NCBI GenBank assembly: GCA_937959395.1
Contig: CALGLR010000031.1
Location: 1-64,000 of the forward strand
Length of the DNA stretch: 64,000 bases
Direction: 5' to 3'
Source: an uncultured Flavobacteriaceae bacterium
GTDB taxonomy: Bacteria; Bacteroidota; Bacteroidia; Flavobacteriales; Flavobacteriaceae
In this document: positions 37,283 through 45,675 of the stretch, piece by piece
Position numbering within the stretch: position 1 is the first letter of the stretch
Layout of the letters: each line of letters opens with the position of its first letter
Translations under genes and position numbers: made by a program
The notes under the pieces: generated by a model
What the model was told of the DNA's origin: nothing
The model's input: the letters and a program-made list of their open reading frames with translations, nothing else
Database searches by the model: none

Positions 37283-38290
37283 TTAAGGATTTTTTTGCAT
37301 AAACTCCTCAGCTTTTTCTACCATATTTTTGCTTCCGCAGAAAAAAGGCACTCTTTGATGTAATTCTATAGGTTCTAAATCTAAAATTCTAGTAAAACCA
37401 TCACTTGCTTTTCCTTTAGCTTGTTCTGCTAAAAAAGCCATAGGATTACATTCATATAATAACCTCAGTTTTCCGTTAGAGTTTTTTGAACTTTTAGGGT
37501 ACATATATATACCACCTTTAATCATGTTTCGATGAAAATCTGAAACTAAAGATCCTATGTATCTAGAAGTATATGGGCGATCTTCTTCCTCCATTTGACA
37601 ATATTTAATATAATTTTTTACACCTTGAGGAAAGTGAATATAATTTCCTTCATTCACTGAATATATATTGCCATCTTTAGGGAATTGCATGTCTGGATGC
37701 GACAAATAAAATGTTCCTATAGCGGGATTTAAAGTAAAACCATTAACACCATGACCTGTAGTATAAACAAGCATGGTCGAAGTGCCATATACAATATATC
37801 CAGCAGCAACTTGTTCGTTTCCTTTTTGAAGAAAATCTTCAATTCTTACAGGTGTGCCAACAGGAGTAATACGTCTATATATAGAGAAAATGGTTCCAAC
37901 AGAAACATTCACATCGATGTTTGAAGAGCCGTCTAAAGGATCAATTAAAACAACGTATTTGTTCTGGTTATTCTCATCTTGACTATTTATACTAATAAAA
38001 TCGTCTTCTTCTTCACTAGCAATACCACAAACTATATTCCTGTTTGTTAATGTTTGAATAAATTTTTCATTGGCATAAACATCAAGTTTTTGTTGGTCTT
38101 CGCCTTGAATATTTGTATCACCAGCTGTTCCTATTATGTCTACCAATCCTGCTTTATTTACTTCATGATTAACTACTTTTGCAGCAAGTCTAATAGAATT
38201 AATAAGCCTAGATAATTCTCCTGAAGTGTATTTAAAAGAAGCTTGATTTTCAATAATGTACTCTCCTAGAGTTTTGTTTTTTCGAGACAT
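37283..38290 (-). CDS. fbp: Fructose-1,6-bisphosphatase class I
   Basis: 335 residues, normal for class I FBPase of gluconeogenesis. The metal/phosphate motif is [20 protein letters not shown], and acidic metal ligands are in GIASEEEDD. The C-terminal substrate region contains [24 protein letters not shown] and [14 protein letters not shown]. It is monocistronic or the head of the downstream GTPase cassette (gap 66 bp). A TATTTGC sequence just upstream on the minus strand may be its -7 region. Confidence 0.97.
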   Translation of the reverse strand: MSRKNKTLGEYIIENQASFKYTSGELSRLINSIRLAAKVVNHEVNKAGLVDIIGTAGDTNIQGEDQQKLDVYANEKFIQTLTNRNIVCGIASEEEDDFISINSQDENNQNKYVVLIDPLDGSSNIDVNVSVGTIFSIYRRITPVGTPVRIEDFLQKGNEQVAAGYIVYGTSTMLVYTTGHGVNGFTLNPAIGTFYLSHPDMQFPKDGNIYSVNEGNYIHFPQGVKNYIKYCQMEEEDRPYTSRYIGSLVSDFHRNMIKGGIYMYPKSSKNSNGKLRLLYECNPMAFLAEQAKGKASDGFTRILDLEPIELHQRVPFFCGSKNMVEKAEEFMQKNP

Positions 38291-38613
38291 AAATAGTTTT
38301 GTTTTCTTCGCGCAAATATCGCCTTTTTTTAAGAATTATGAGCCTATATATAAAGATAATTGTGTTCATGTATATTGAAATACTTAGCAATATTATAGAT
38401 CCTATCTGGGTTTGCCGTTTTACCTAAAAAAAGATAGACATTCTAAATAAAATACTCTTTTTGCAATATATAATAAGGTTTAGTGTATGAATATAAAAGG
38501 AATGTGGTTCAATTTTAATGATTTTTTAGAAATTAGAAAAAGTCAAGATAAGTTCGTAATAACTGTATTTAACTTTTAAACTATATTTACGTTGATTTTT
38601 AAATATATAGAAT
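38291..38613. other. Divergent intergenic region between fbp and GNAT gene
   Basis: 323 bp, AT-rich, no ORF of note. It must hold divergent promoters; GATATTTG near 38312-38319 on the minus strand is close to TAnnTTTG for fbp, and TATATTTAC near 38580 on the plus strand may serve the GNAT gene. No other structure was seen. Confidence 0.5.
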
Positions 38614-39108
38614 ATGGATTATTTAATTCGTTTAGCTACAGAGAATGATATGTCTGGAGTGCTAAGTTTAATTCAAGAATTGGCGCTTTTTGAAAAAGAA
38701 CCTGACGCCGTAGAAGTAGTCGTAGAGGATTTAATTAAAGATGGTTTTGGAAGCCAACCAAAGTTTACCTGTTTTGTCGCCGAAAAAGAGAATGAAATCG
38801 TTGGAATAGCTTTGGTGTATATGCGATATTCTACATGGAAAGGTGAAGTATTACATTTAGAAGATTTAATAGTTAGTGAATCAATGAGAGGTTCAGGTTT
38901 AGGAACAGCACTTTTAGATAAGGTAGTTAGTTATGGCAATAGTTTGGGAGTTAAACGTATTTGTTGGGAAGTTATAGATTGGAATGAAAATGCAATTGCT
39001 TTTTACGAAAAGAAAGGCGCAAATGTAATGAGAGATTGGGATGTAGTACAACTAAATGATAAAGGAATAAAAAATTACATAGAGAATATTAAACAAGTTG
39101 CAAAATAG
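38614..39108 (+). CDS. GNAT family N-acetyltransferase
   Basis: 164 residues, a single GNAT domain similar to diamine (SSAT-like) acetyltransferases. It contains the acetyl-CoA-binding motif MRGSGLGTALLDKVV and, before it, LHLEDLIVSESMRGSG, as in spermidine/spermine N1-acetyltransferases. Also ICWEVIDWNENAIAFYEKKGA, with the SSAT-type VxxWNxxAixFYxxxGA pattern. It probably acetylates a small amine such as a polyamine or thialysine. Followed by a large hairpin element and aspartate kinase. Confidence 0.85.
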   Translation: MDYLIRLATENDMSGVLSLIQELALFEKEPDAVEVVVEDLIKDGFGSQPKFTCFVAEKENEIVGIALVYMRYSTWKGEVLHLEDLIVSESMRGSGLGTALLDKVVSYGNSLGVKRICWEVIDWNENAIAFYEKKGANVMRDWDVVQLNDKGIKNYIENIKQVAK

Positions 39109-39113
39109 TATAT

Positions 39114-39273
39114 GAAGTCATTTAAACTTTTTACATTCGCTAAAAAATTACCCTTTTAGGCTCATTTTTGTTTTTTTTTATTTCCGTAGCGATGCTATGC
39201 AACTCAAAAAAAGCCTTCAAATGAACATAAAAGTTCTAATTTTCGCTTAAATGCTAAAAGTTTAAATGACTTC
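39114..39273. repeat. 160-bp hairpin/MITE-like element, GAAGTCATTTAAA type
   Basis: The arms 39114-39131 and 39256-39273 are perfectly complementary over 18 bp (GAAGTCATTTAAACTTTT). The interior is also partly self-complementary and has a small central hairpin TAGC-GAT-GCTA at 39187-39197. The outer 13 bp are identical to the arms of the element at 62638-62684. In size (160 bp), nested stems and central GATGCTATGCA-like core it parallels the 166-bp element at 47738-47903. Confidence 0.75.
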
Positions 39274-39303
39274 TATTATTCGAAATTTTTGAGAACATAA
39301 ATA

Positions 39304-40551
39304 ATGAGAGTATTTAAATTTGGAGGCGCATCTGTAAAGGATGCAAATGGTGTTAATAATTTAATTTCGGTTTTAGAACAAGTTGGTTATGAAAATACGC
39401 TTATAGTTGTTTCTGCCATGGGAAAAACGACCAATGCGTTAGAAAAAGTAATTAATGCTTACATTAATGATAAAGATAAGTTTGAAGACCAATTGCAAAA
39501 GGTTATTCATTTTCACGATATTATTTTAAAAGAGCTATTTATAGAAAATCATTTAGTTTTTGATCGTGTTAAAGCTTTGTTTATAGAGTTGAAAACTCTA
39601 TTTAAGAGTAATAAATCTCCAGATTATAATTTTATTTATGATCAAGTTATAGGGTTTGGTGAATTGGTTTCTACAACTATTATTAGCTATTATTTAAATG
39701 AAAAGGGGTTTAAAAACAATTGGTTAGATGTAAGGAATTTTATTAAGACAGATAACTACTACAGACATGCGAATGTAGATTGGGAAAATACCCAAGAGGC
39801 TATTAATAATGTTGTTAATAAATCTATTCTAAATATAACTCAAGGTTTTTTAGGGAGTGATAATAATAATTTTACCACAACTTTAGGGCGTGAAGGTAGT
39901 GATTACACAGCTGCAATTTTTGCATATTGTTTAAATGCTGAAAGTGTTACAATTTGGAAAGATGTTCCTGGGGTTTTAAATGCAGATCCTCGCTATTTTA
40001 AAGAGACACAATTGCTTGAACGGATCTCTTATACTGAAGCCATTGAACTTGCCTTTTACGGTGCTTCTGTAATTCACCCCAAAACACTTCAGCCTCTACA
40101 ACGTAAAGAAATTCCACTACATGTAAAATCTTTTGTTAATCCAAAAGATAAAGGAACAATAGTAAGTAAGGAAGAAGGGATATTTCCAGAAACGCCATGT
40201 TTTATTTTAAAAAAGAATCAAGTTTTATTGTCACTATCTACTTTAGATTTTTCTTATATAGTAGAAGAAAATATTAGTGATATTTTTAACCTTTTACACA
40301 AGTATAAAATGAAAGTAGATGTTATTCAGAACTCTGCAATTAGTTTTTCGGTATGTTTTGATAATAGATATAATAATTTAGAGAAATTATTACTTCATTT
40401 AAAAGCGAAATTTAAATTAACTTGTAATAATAATGTATCTCTATATACTATTAGGCATTATGATATTGCTGCAATGAAAAAAATAGAAAACAATAAAAAA
40501 GTGTTATTAAAACAATTGTTTCAGGAAACAGTACAAATTGTAACATTATAA
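39304..40551 (+). CDS. lysC: Aspartate kinase (monofunctional)
   Basis: 415 residues, first enzyme of the Lys/Thr/Met pathway. The kinase domain starts MRVFKFGGASVKDANG with the KFGGxS motif. Substrate/ATP motifs are FLGSDNNNFTTTLGREGSDYTAA and WKDVPGVLNADPR, shown separately, and the domain ends in IELAFYGASVIHPKT. The C-terminal ~110 residues fit ACT regulatory domains, so feedback control by an amino acid is likely but the effector cannot be read. Monofunctional length; no fused homoserine dehydrogenase. Confidence 0.93.
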   Translation: MRVFKFGGASVKDANGVNNLISVLEQVGYENTLIVVSAMGKTTNALEKVINAYINDKDKFEDQLQKVIHFHDIILKELFIENHLVFDRVKALFIELKTLFKSNKSPDYNFIYDQVIGFGELVSTTIISYYLNEKGFKNNWLDVRNFIKTDNYYRHANVDWENTQEAINNVVNKSILNITQGFLGSDNNNFTTTLGREGSDYTAAIFAYCLNAESVTIWKDVPGVLNADPRYFKETQLLERISYTEAIELAFYGASVIHPKTLQPLQRKEIPLHVKSFVNPKDKGTIVSKEEGIFPETPCFILKKNQVLLSLSTLDFSYIVEENISDIFNLLHKYKMKVDVIQNSAISFSVCFDNRYNNLEKLLLHLKAKFKLTCNNNVSLYTIRHYDIAAMKKIENNKKVLLKQLFQETVQIVTL

Positions 40552-40622
40552 TTATAAAGTTATCTTTATTATTAACGGCTTGTTTTAGTAGTTTAATATG
40601 AAGTTAAGATTAGAATTTTACG

Positions 40623-40630
40623 TAGGTTTG
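40623..40630 (+). promoter_or_regulatory. Putative -7 box upstream of the OlsF-like gene
   Basis: TAGGTTTG, followed by C, fits TAnnTTTG exactly and lies 21 nt before the ATG at 40652. A -33 box at normal spacing is not obvious. Confidence 0.45.
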
Positions 40631-40651
40631 CACGTTTATAAGTATCAATAA

Positions 40652-42466
40652 ATGGGATTAGTAACAGCAAAAGAAGTTTCACAAGCAATTAATCTAGATA
40701 AGTATGGGTTTATTGGAACTTTTATTGGCTGGATCTTAATGAAGGTTCTAAAAATCTCCACAATCAATAAATTTTACAATCGTAATAAACATTTAACAGA
40801 AGTTGAGTTTTTAGATAGTATTTTAGATGAATTCCAAATTAAATTTGAAATTCCAGAAGAAGATCTTAAACGTTTGCCTAAAGATGGGGCATATGTTACC
40901 ATATCTAATCACCCACTAGGAGGAATAGATGGTGTTTTATTGTTAAAATTAATGGTTGAACAGCGTAAAGATTTTAAAATTATCGCCAATTTTTTATTGC
41001 ATCGTATAGAGCCAATGAAGCAATATATAATGCCTGTTAATCCTTTTGAAGACCGGAAAGATGTTAAATCCAGTATCGCAGGTTTTAAAAATGCAATTCA
41101 ACATTTAAGAGATGGACATCCGTTAGGTATTTTTCCTGCAGGAGAAGTTTCTACTTACAGAGATGGTAAATTAGTCGTCGACAAACCTTGGGAAGAATCT
41201 GCAATGAAATTGGTTAAAAAAGCTGAAGTTCCTATAGTTCCAATTTATTTTCATGCTAAGAACAGCAAGTTGTTTTATAAGTTATCTAAGATTAGCGATA
41301 GTTTTAGAACAGCAAAACTACCTTCGGAAGTATTAACGCAAAAACGGCGTGTAATAAAAGTAAGAATAGGTAAGCCAATAGCCGTGAAAGATCAGAAAGA
41401 GCATGATTCGCTTAACGATTTTACAGAGTTTGTAAGGAAGAAAACGTATATGTTATCTAATGCCTTTGATCCAAAAGAAAAAATTATTTCTTCAATCTCA
41501 TCGACTTTAAAGACACCAAAACCACCAAAAAAGATAGTTACTCCAGTAAGTAAAGAATCTATTACAAAAGAGCTAGAAATAATTCGAGAATCTGATTATA
41601 GATTATTAGCAAGTAAGAATTATGAAGTGTACTTATGTCCTGCAGAAAAAATACCTAATATTTTAAGAGAGATTGGACGTTTAAGAGAAATTACTTTTAG
41701 AGAAGTAGGAGAAGGGACTAATGAAGCTATAGACCTAGACGCTTTCGATTCGTATTATCATCACATGTTCTTATGGGACGATAAAGCTAAAGTTATTGCA
41801 GGAGCTTATAGAATGGGCATGGGCTCAAAAATATTTGAAGCCTATGGTATTGATGGGTTTTATCTTCAAGATCTATTTCGTTTTGAGCCAGAACTTTATA
41901 AAATGATGAGTCAGTCTATAGAAATGGGACGTGCTTTTATTGTGAAAGATTACCAACAAAAACCAATGCCTTTATTTTTACTCTGGAAAGGTATTGTACA
42001 TACAACACTTCGTTTTCCGGAACATAAATATTTAATAGGAGGTGTAAGTATTAGTAATCAATTTTCAAATTTCTCAAAATCATTAATGATAGAGTTTATG
42101 AAATCTCATTATTATGATCCTTATGTTGCTCAATATGTTTACCCCAAAAAGGAGTTTAAAGTTAAATTAAATGATGCTGATAAAGACTTTGTTTTCGATG
42201 CAACTGAAGCAGATCTAAATAAGTTCGATAAGATTATTGACGAGATAGAACCCGGGTCTTTAAGACTCCCGGTTTTACTAAAAAAGTATATTAAACAAAA
42301 CGCTAAGTTGGTAGCGTTTAATGTAGATCCTCTATTTAATAACGCAGTAGACGGTTTAATGTATATTCGAATAGCAGATTTACCGGAAAGTACAGTGAGA
42401 CCAGTAATGGAAGAATTTGAAGCGGAGTTAGAACGAAAGTTTTCTGGCGTAAATGGAGATAAATAA
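40652..42466 (+). CDS. olsF: Bifunctional acyltransferase, OlsF-like (LPLAT plus GNAT-like domains)
   Basis: 604 residues in two parts. Residues ~60-270 are a PlsC-type O-acyltransferase with ISNHPLGGIDGVLL (a His-x5-Asp variant of the family His-x4-Asp) and FPAGEVSTYRDG. Residues ~310-590 are an OlsB/hemolysin-type N-acyltransferase domain (LREITFREVGEGTNEAID, DLFRFEPELYKMMSQSIEMG). This domain pairing matches OlsF of Flavobacterium/Serratia, which makes ornithine (or glycine) aminolipids from an amino acid by successive N- and O-acylation. The amino acid used here cannot be told from sequence. Acts at the inner membrane; standalone gene. Confidence 0.78.
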   Translation: MGLVTAKEVSQAINLDKYGFIGTFIGWILMKVLKISTINKFYNRNKHLTEVEFLDSILDEFQIKFEIPEEDLKRLPKDGAYVTISNHPLGGIDGVLLLKLMVEQRKDFKIIANFLLHRIEPMKQYIMPVNPFEDRKDVKSSIAGFKNAIQHLRDGHPLGIFPAGEVSTYRDGKLVVDKPWEESAMKLVKKAEVPIVPIYFHAKNSKLFYKLSKISDSFRTAKLPSEVLTQKRRVIKVRIGKPIAVKDQKEHDSLNDFTEFVRKKTYMLSNAFDPKEKIISSISSTLKTPKPPKKIVTPVSKESITKELEIIRESDYRLLASKNYEVYLCPAEKIPNILREIGRLREITFREVGEGTNEAIDLDAFDSYYHHMFLWDDKAKVIAGAYRMGMGSKIFEAYGIDGFYLQDLFRFEPELYKMMSQSIEMGRAFIVKDYQQKPMPLFLLWKGIVHTTLRFPEHKYLIGGVSISNQFSNFSKSLMIEFMKSHYYDPYVAQYVYPKKEFKVKLNDADKDFVFDATEADLNKFDKIIDEIEPGSLRLPVLLKKYIKQNAKLVAFNVDPLFNNAVDGLMYIRIADLPESTVRPVMEEFEAELERKFSGVNGDK

Positions 42467-42467
42467 G

Positions 42468-42890
42468 TTAACTTAAGTTGTTTTCTTCTATAAAATCTTT
42501 ACAATATTTTTTTATTTCCTCTCTAGTTTTTAAAAAAGCAGCATGTATTTCATCTTTTGTCCCATTAATTTTTGAAGGATCGAAAAAGTTATGATGTAAT
42601 CTCACTGCATTCTTACTAGGAATAAAAGGACAATTTTCATTTGCGTGGTCACAAACTGTAATGATATAATCAAAATCTATAGACTTATACTCATCTACAT
42701 GATTAGAAGTATGATTAGAAATATCTAATCCATCTTCTTTTAATATTGAAACGGCATTAGGGTTTAATCCATGCGTTTCAATACCGGCGCTATATATGTT
42801 GGTTTTTTTTGCTGTAAATTGATTTAAATATGCATGAGCCATTTGACTCCTACATGAATTTCCAGTGCATAGGACGAGTATGTTTTTCAT
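42468..42890 (-). CDS. arsC: Arsenate reductase, low-molecular-weight phosphatase type
   Basis: 140 residues, thioredoxin/LMW-PTPase-type ArsC. The P-loop is VLCTGNSCRSQMA (CxxNxCR) at ~7-19, and the catalytic Asp-Pro lies in NFFDPSKI. A second Cys lies at VCDHANENCPF, the redox pair used by thioredoxin-coupled enzymes. Converts arsenate to arsenite. Last gene of the ars operon (arsR, GNAT, arsC) on the minus strand, 52 bp after the GNAT gene. No arsenite efflux gene (arsB/acr3) is adjacent. Confidence 0.9.
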   Translation of the reverse strand: MKNILVLCTGNSCRSQMAHAYLNQFTAKKTNIYSAGIETHGLNPNAVSILKEDGLDISNHTSNHVDEYKSIDFDYIITVCDHANENCPFIPSKNAVRLHHNFFDPSKINGTKDEIHAAFLKTREEIKKYCKDFIEENNLS

Positions 42891-42942
42891 AAGACTTTTT
42901 TATGGTTTAATCGTTTGTTTTCAAAGCTAAAAAAAGCTATTA

Positions 42943-43326
42943 TTATACTAATTTACTTCTTTTCTCCATTAAGTAATTATCATACCATTTTAAATTTAGC
43001 TGCCCAATCTTTTCTCTAAAACCTACTATTCTAAAATCACATTTTTTAAACAGATCAATACTTGCTTTGTTTTGTGAAAAGATACTAGCCTGTAATGTCC
43101 AAAACCCTTCTTTTTCGCTTTCTTTAATTATTTCATTTAATAATGTTTTACCTACTTTTTGACGTCTATATGTTTTAGAAACGTACAAACTAACTTCGGC
43201 TACTCCTCTATAAACATTTCGATTTGAAGTTTTTGATAGTACTATAAAACCTGCGATTTCTTCATAAATTAGAGAAACTCTAGACCAATGTTTTTTTGTT
43301 AAATGTTTTAGTTTAATAAAATGCAT
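42943..43326 (-). CDS. ArsN/phosphinothricin-type GNAT with apparent internal deletion
   Basis: From the ATG at 43326 (MHFIKLKHLTKKHW), 127 residues. The C-terminal ~90 residues closely match phosphinothricin/arsinothricin-type N-acetyltransferases: VYRGVAEVSLYVSKTYRRQK, GKTLLNEIIKESE, WTLQASIFSQNKASIDLFKK and FREKIGQLNLKW. However, the normal N-terminal ~50 residues between IYEE and AGFIVLS are missing: the text reads SLIYEEIAGFIVLSKTS directly. The acetyl-CoA region is kept while part of the substrate site seems gone. An ATG at 43371 would overlap arsR and is not favoured. Usual family length is ~165-175. Confidence 0.75.
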   Translation of the reverse strand: MHFIKLKHLTKKHWSRVSLIYEEIAGFIVLSKTSNRNVYRGVAEVSLYVSKTYRRQKVGKTLLNEIIKESEKEGFWTLQASIFSQNKASIDLFKKCDFRIVGFREKIGQLNLKWYDNYLMEKRSKLV

Positions 43327-43330
43327 GACT

Positions 43331-43657
43331 TTATTTTCCGCAGCTAACTTGAGTTTTAACAAAAAAATCATTTACAACTCGTCTGCATATATTAAGTTTT
43401 TCGATATTTATAGAATAAAAAAGGTTCTTCCCTTTAACGGTTTGTTTTAAAAGACCAATCTTACGTATTTCTGCCAAGTGTTGAGAAATGGTAGGTTGTG
43501 CTAATCCAATTGCTTTAACTAGCTCATTACAATTACAGTATTTTTTATCACTTATTAATTGAATGATAGAAATTCTTGCTGGATGGCCAAGTACTTTACT
43601 GTAGTTTGCTACGAGGTTTTGATGCTCATTAAAGATATGTTTTTTAGTAAATCCCAT
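43331..43657 (-). CDS. arsR: ArsR-family arsenic-responsive repressor
   Basis: 108 residues, winged-helix ArsR/SmtB protein. The metalloid site C41-N-C43 in KKYCNCNELV sits at the start of the third helix, as in arsenite sensors. The recognition helix is IGLAQPTISQHLAEI and the wing GLLKQTVKGKNLFYSI. A C-terminal Cys (SCGK) may be a third ligand. It heads the ars operon; the perfect palindrome 23 bp upstream is the likely operator. Derepression by arsenite is the family rule. Confidence 0.92.
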   Translation of the reverse strand: MGFTKKHIFNEHQNLVANYSKVLGHPARISIIQLISDKKYCNCNELVKAIGLAQPTISQHLAEIRKIGLLKQTVKGKNLFYSINIEKLNICRRVVNDFFVKTQVSCGK

Positions 43658-43679
43658 TATATTTTATTTAGTAGTTAGC

Positions 43680-43697
43680 GTGATATTGCAATATCAC
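43680..43697. promoter_or_regulatory. Putative ArsR operator (perfect 18-bp palindrome)
   Basis: GTGATATTGCAATATCAC is its own reverse complement and lies 22 bp upstream of the arsR start codon, where the promoter must be. Its size and symmetry suit a dimeric ArsR repressor. Confidence 0.7.
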
Positions 43698-43712
43698 AAT
43701 TTTATAATAAAT

Positions 43713-43750
43713 AAAAAAACTATAAATGAATTTTCATTTATAGTTTTTTT
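43713..43750. terminator. Bidirectional-looking terminator hairpin
   Basis: Perfect 18-bp stem (43713-43730 with 43733-43750) with a TT loop and A/T runs at both ends. It lies 10 bp downstream of the stop of the DUF4870-like gene on the minus strand, which it should terminate, insulating the ars operon. Confidence 0.85.
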
Positions 43751-43759
43751 ATTTTGTTC

Positions 43760-44272
43760 TTATAAAGATTTAAACCAATCTTGAAATTGACTACCTAATA
43801 AAAACACAGGTTTCTTTTCACCACTTAAGGATCCTATTAAGCTCATAATCCATAATATGAATGGAAGTATCCATGATATGATATTTAATACAGGAATAAG
43901 GCCTAGTACCAAACCAACGATCATAATACCTAACATCTGCCTTAGATAAAAAGATGCATATTCAGATTTTTTATCATTGTTATTCATTATAAGAGCGATA
44001 ATCCAACCTATTAGTGTAATATGAGCGATTATAGCAATATTTTTTCCGTCACCTAATGCTTGTTTCGCATTGTCAGAGAATTCAGATGCTGCTTCTTTTG
44101 CATCATTTGCAAATTCTGAGGCCTTTTCTTTAGCCTCACTTGCAAATTCACTAGCTTTTTCTTTTGCTTCTCCTGCTAGCTCACTAGCTTTATCGGCTGC
44201 TTTTTTTGCGCCACCTTTTGCATCTCCTAACATCTCATTAAGATCATCATTTAAATTTTTTTCGTCGGACAT
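43760..44272 (-). CDS. DUF4870-like membrane protein with Ala/Glu-rich helical repeats
   Basis: 170 residues. The N-terminal ~75 are built from 11-residue amphipathic repeats (KASEFASEAKE, KASEFANDAKE), like LEA/apolipoprotein-type helices. The C-terminal part (IAIIAHITLIGWIIALIMN ... QMLGIMIVGLVLGLIPVLN ... WILPFILWIMSLIGSLSG) has three membrane helices with DUF4870 features. Probably an inner-membrane protein with a cytoplasmic amphipathic extension that may touch the membrane surface; function unknown. Terminated by the strong hairpin downstream. Confidence 0.8.
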   Translation of the reverse strand: MSDEKNLNDDLNEMLGDAKGGAKKAADKASELAGEAKEKASEFASEAKEKASEFANDAKEAASEFSDNAKQALGDGKNIAIIAHITLIGWIIALIMNNNDKKSEYASFYLRQMLGIMIVGLVLGLIPVLNIISWILPFILWIMSLIGSLSGEKKPVFLLGSQFQDWFKSL

Positions 44273-44329
44273 TGATTAATAGTTTACTAGATTAATAAGA
44301 TTTTAAAGTTACTAAAAAAATGAGTTGTT

Positions 44330-44716
44330 TTACAAAAAAGCACTATCAATAGGTTCCCATAGTTCAATTTTATTGCCTTCAGGGTCTAATATCCAACCAA
44401 ATTTACCATATTCATACTCTTCTACCTTCCCAACAATTGTAACCCCTTCTTCTTTTAAAACGGCTAACAATTCGGTTAAATTTTCAACTCGAAAATTCAT
44501 CATAAATTGTTTTTGACTTGGCTCAAAATAATTAGTGTCTTCTTTAAAGGGAGACCATTGGGTTGAACAATCTTTTCCTTGTTTGTCTTTCCACCAAAAT
44601 GAACACCCATAATCATCTACGGGTAATCCTAGATGTTTACCGTACCATTCTTTAATTTTATCAGGGTTTTTCGTTTTAAAAAATAGTCCTCCAAGACCAG
44701 TCACTCTTTTTTTCAT
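44330..44716 (-). CDS. VOC family protein (glyoxalase/bleomycin-resistance fold)
   Basis: 128 residues, single VOC domain: GLGGLFFKTKNPDKIKEWYG at the start, the second motif FRVENLTELLAVLKEEG, and the end YGKFGWILDPEGNKIELWEP carrying the metal-ligand Glu. Likely a metal-dependent lyase/isomerase or binding protein; the substrate is unknown. It sits 57 bp upstream of the DUF4870-like gene on the same strand. Confidence 0.88.
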   Translation of the reverse strand: MKKRVTGLGGLFFKTKNPDKIKEWYGKHLGLPVDDYGCSFWWKDKQGKDCSTQWSPFKEDTNYFEPSQKQFMMNFRVENLTELLAVLKEEGVTIVGKVEEYEYGKFGWILDPEGNKIELWEPIDSAFL

Positions 44717-44945
44717 TTACTAATGATCTTTATTTGTCATATATTCGTACATTATACAATAATGGCTCGGTTTTTGAGTTGTTTAACTATATAAAATAGG
44801 GTGTAAAACCTGTGCTATTTCTAATTTGATTTTTAGTTATTTGTATTGGTGATAAACTAATGAAACATAAAGTAAATCCTACGTGCTATGGGATCACTAA
44901 AAAGAAACATTGTTTAGAACCCTTTTTTGATTATTATTATTATTA

Positions 44946-45398
44946 TTATTTGATTTTTTTTTCATAAATATCGATCCATTCTTCTGTGGACATTTTATTT
45001 AAAAGCTCTTTAATTAAATCGTAAGGAATATCATTTGTTTTTTTAAAACGAATACAACTTTTGCCCATATCTATTTTATACTTACAATGTTTTGGGTATT
45101 CTTTTACGAACCAATCATAGAGTTCTTTTTTTGCGTAAATTCCTGAATGATACAATGCAATGAAGTTTTTTTGAGACGCTAAATTTATAAATGGTAATGG
45201 CAAACTTGTATCGCAATGATAACCTTTTGGATAAATACTATGTGGTACATAGAAACCTATCGTATTATAGCTTATGCCTTCTTCTAAACCTTTAGGCATG
45301 TTTTTTAATATGATATTTCTTAATTTTGAGATTGCTATTTTTCTATCTTCAGGAAGTTTATTTATATAGTCTTCTGGCGAATTCGCTTCAATCTTCAT
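44946..45398 (-). CDS. DUF1801 domain-containing protein
   Basis: 150 residues of the DUF1801 (YdhG/frataxin-like fold) family: SPEDYINKLPEDRKIAISKL at the N-terminus, EEGISYNTIGFYVP, FIALYHSGIY and KSCIRFKKTNDIPYDLIKEL. Function unknown. A run of ATT triplets (about 44928-44950) lies at its 3' end. The 229 bp downstream to the VOC gene contain nothing recognised. Confidence 0.85.
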   Translation of the reverse strand: MKIEANSPEDYINKLPEDRKIAISKLRNIILKNMPKGLEEGISYNTIGFYVPHSIYPKGYHCDTSLPLPFINLASQKNFIALYHSGIYAKKELYDWFVKEYPKHCKYKIDMGKSCIRFKKTNDIPYDLIKELLNKMSTEEWIDIYEKKIK

Positions 45399-45468
45399 AA
45401 TAAAATGGTTTTTATTAAAACAGAATTATATTAAAGATAGAATAATTTATTTAATCTAAAGAATTCCT

Positions 45469-45578
45469 CGAGGTTCTACCTCGGGTTTTGTATAGGAAAG
45501 TTTGAAAACGGATGGTTTTCATAAAACTAAAAATAAGTTTTTTTCCACTTGATACCTCGATGTCTCTGCCTCGGGGTA
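45469..45578. repeat. Two CCTCG hairpins in the gap before the dehydrogenase gene
   Basis: CGAGGT-TCT-ACCTCG at 45469-45483 is a perfect 6-bp stem with a 3-nt loop, and TACCTCG (45553-45559) pairs with CGGGGTA (45572-45578). Both share CCTCG and flank 70 bp of AT-rich DNA. They look like remnants of a dispersed repeat, or a terminator region for the dehydrogenase gene on the minus strand. Confidence 0.4.
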
Positions 45579-45675
45579 GCTCATTGTATTCCAGTCATGT
45601 TTTTTGTGTATAAAAATTAATAATATTTTGAGTTCTTATACACTAATGATGAATCATTATTTTAATTGTTACAGT

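Noticed and set aside
43327..43371. Start of the ars GNAT at 43371
   Set aside because: It would overlap the arsR 3' end and add a sequence without family similarity; ATG at 43326 gives a normal GNAT N-terminus.
44928..44950. ATT triplet run as a phase-variable tract
   Set aside because: It is at the very 3' end and outside the DUF1801 gene's functional region; no effect on a frame or promoter is evident.
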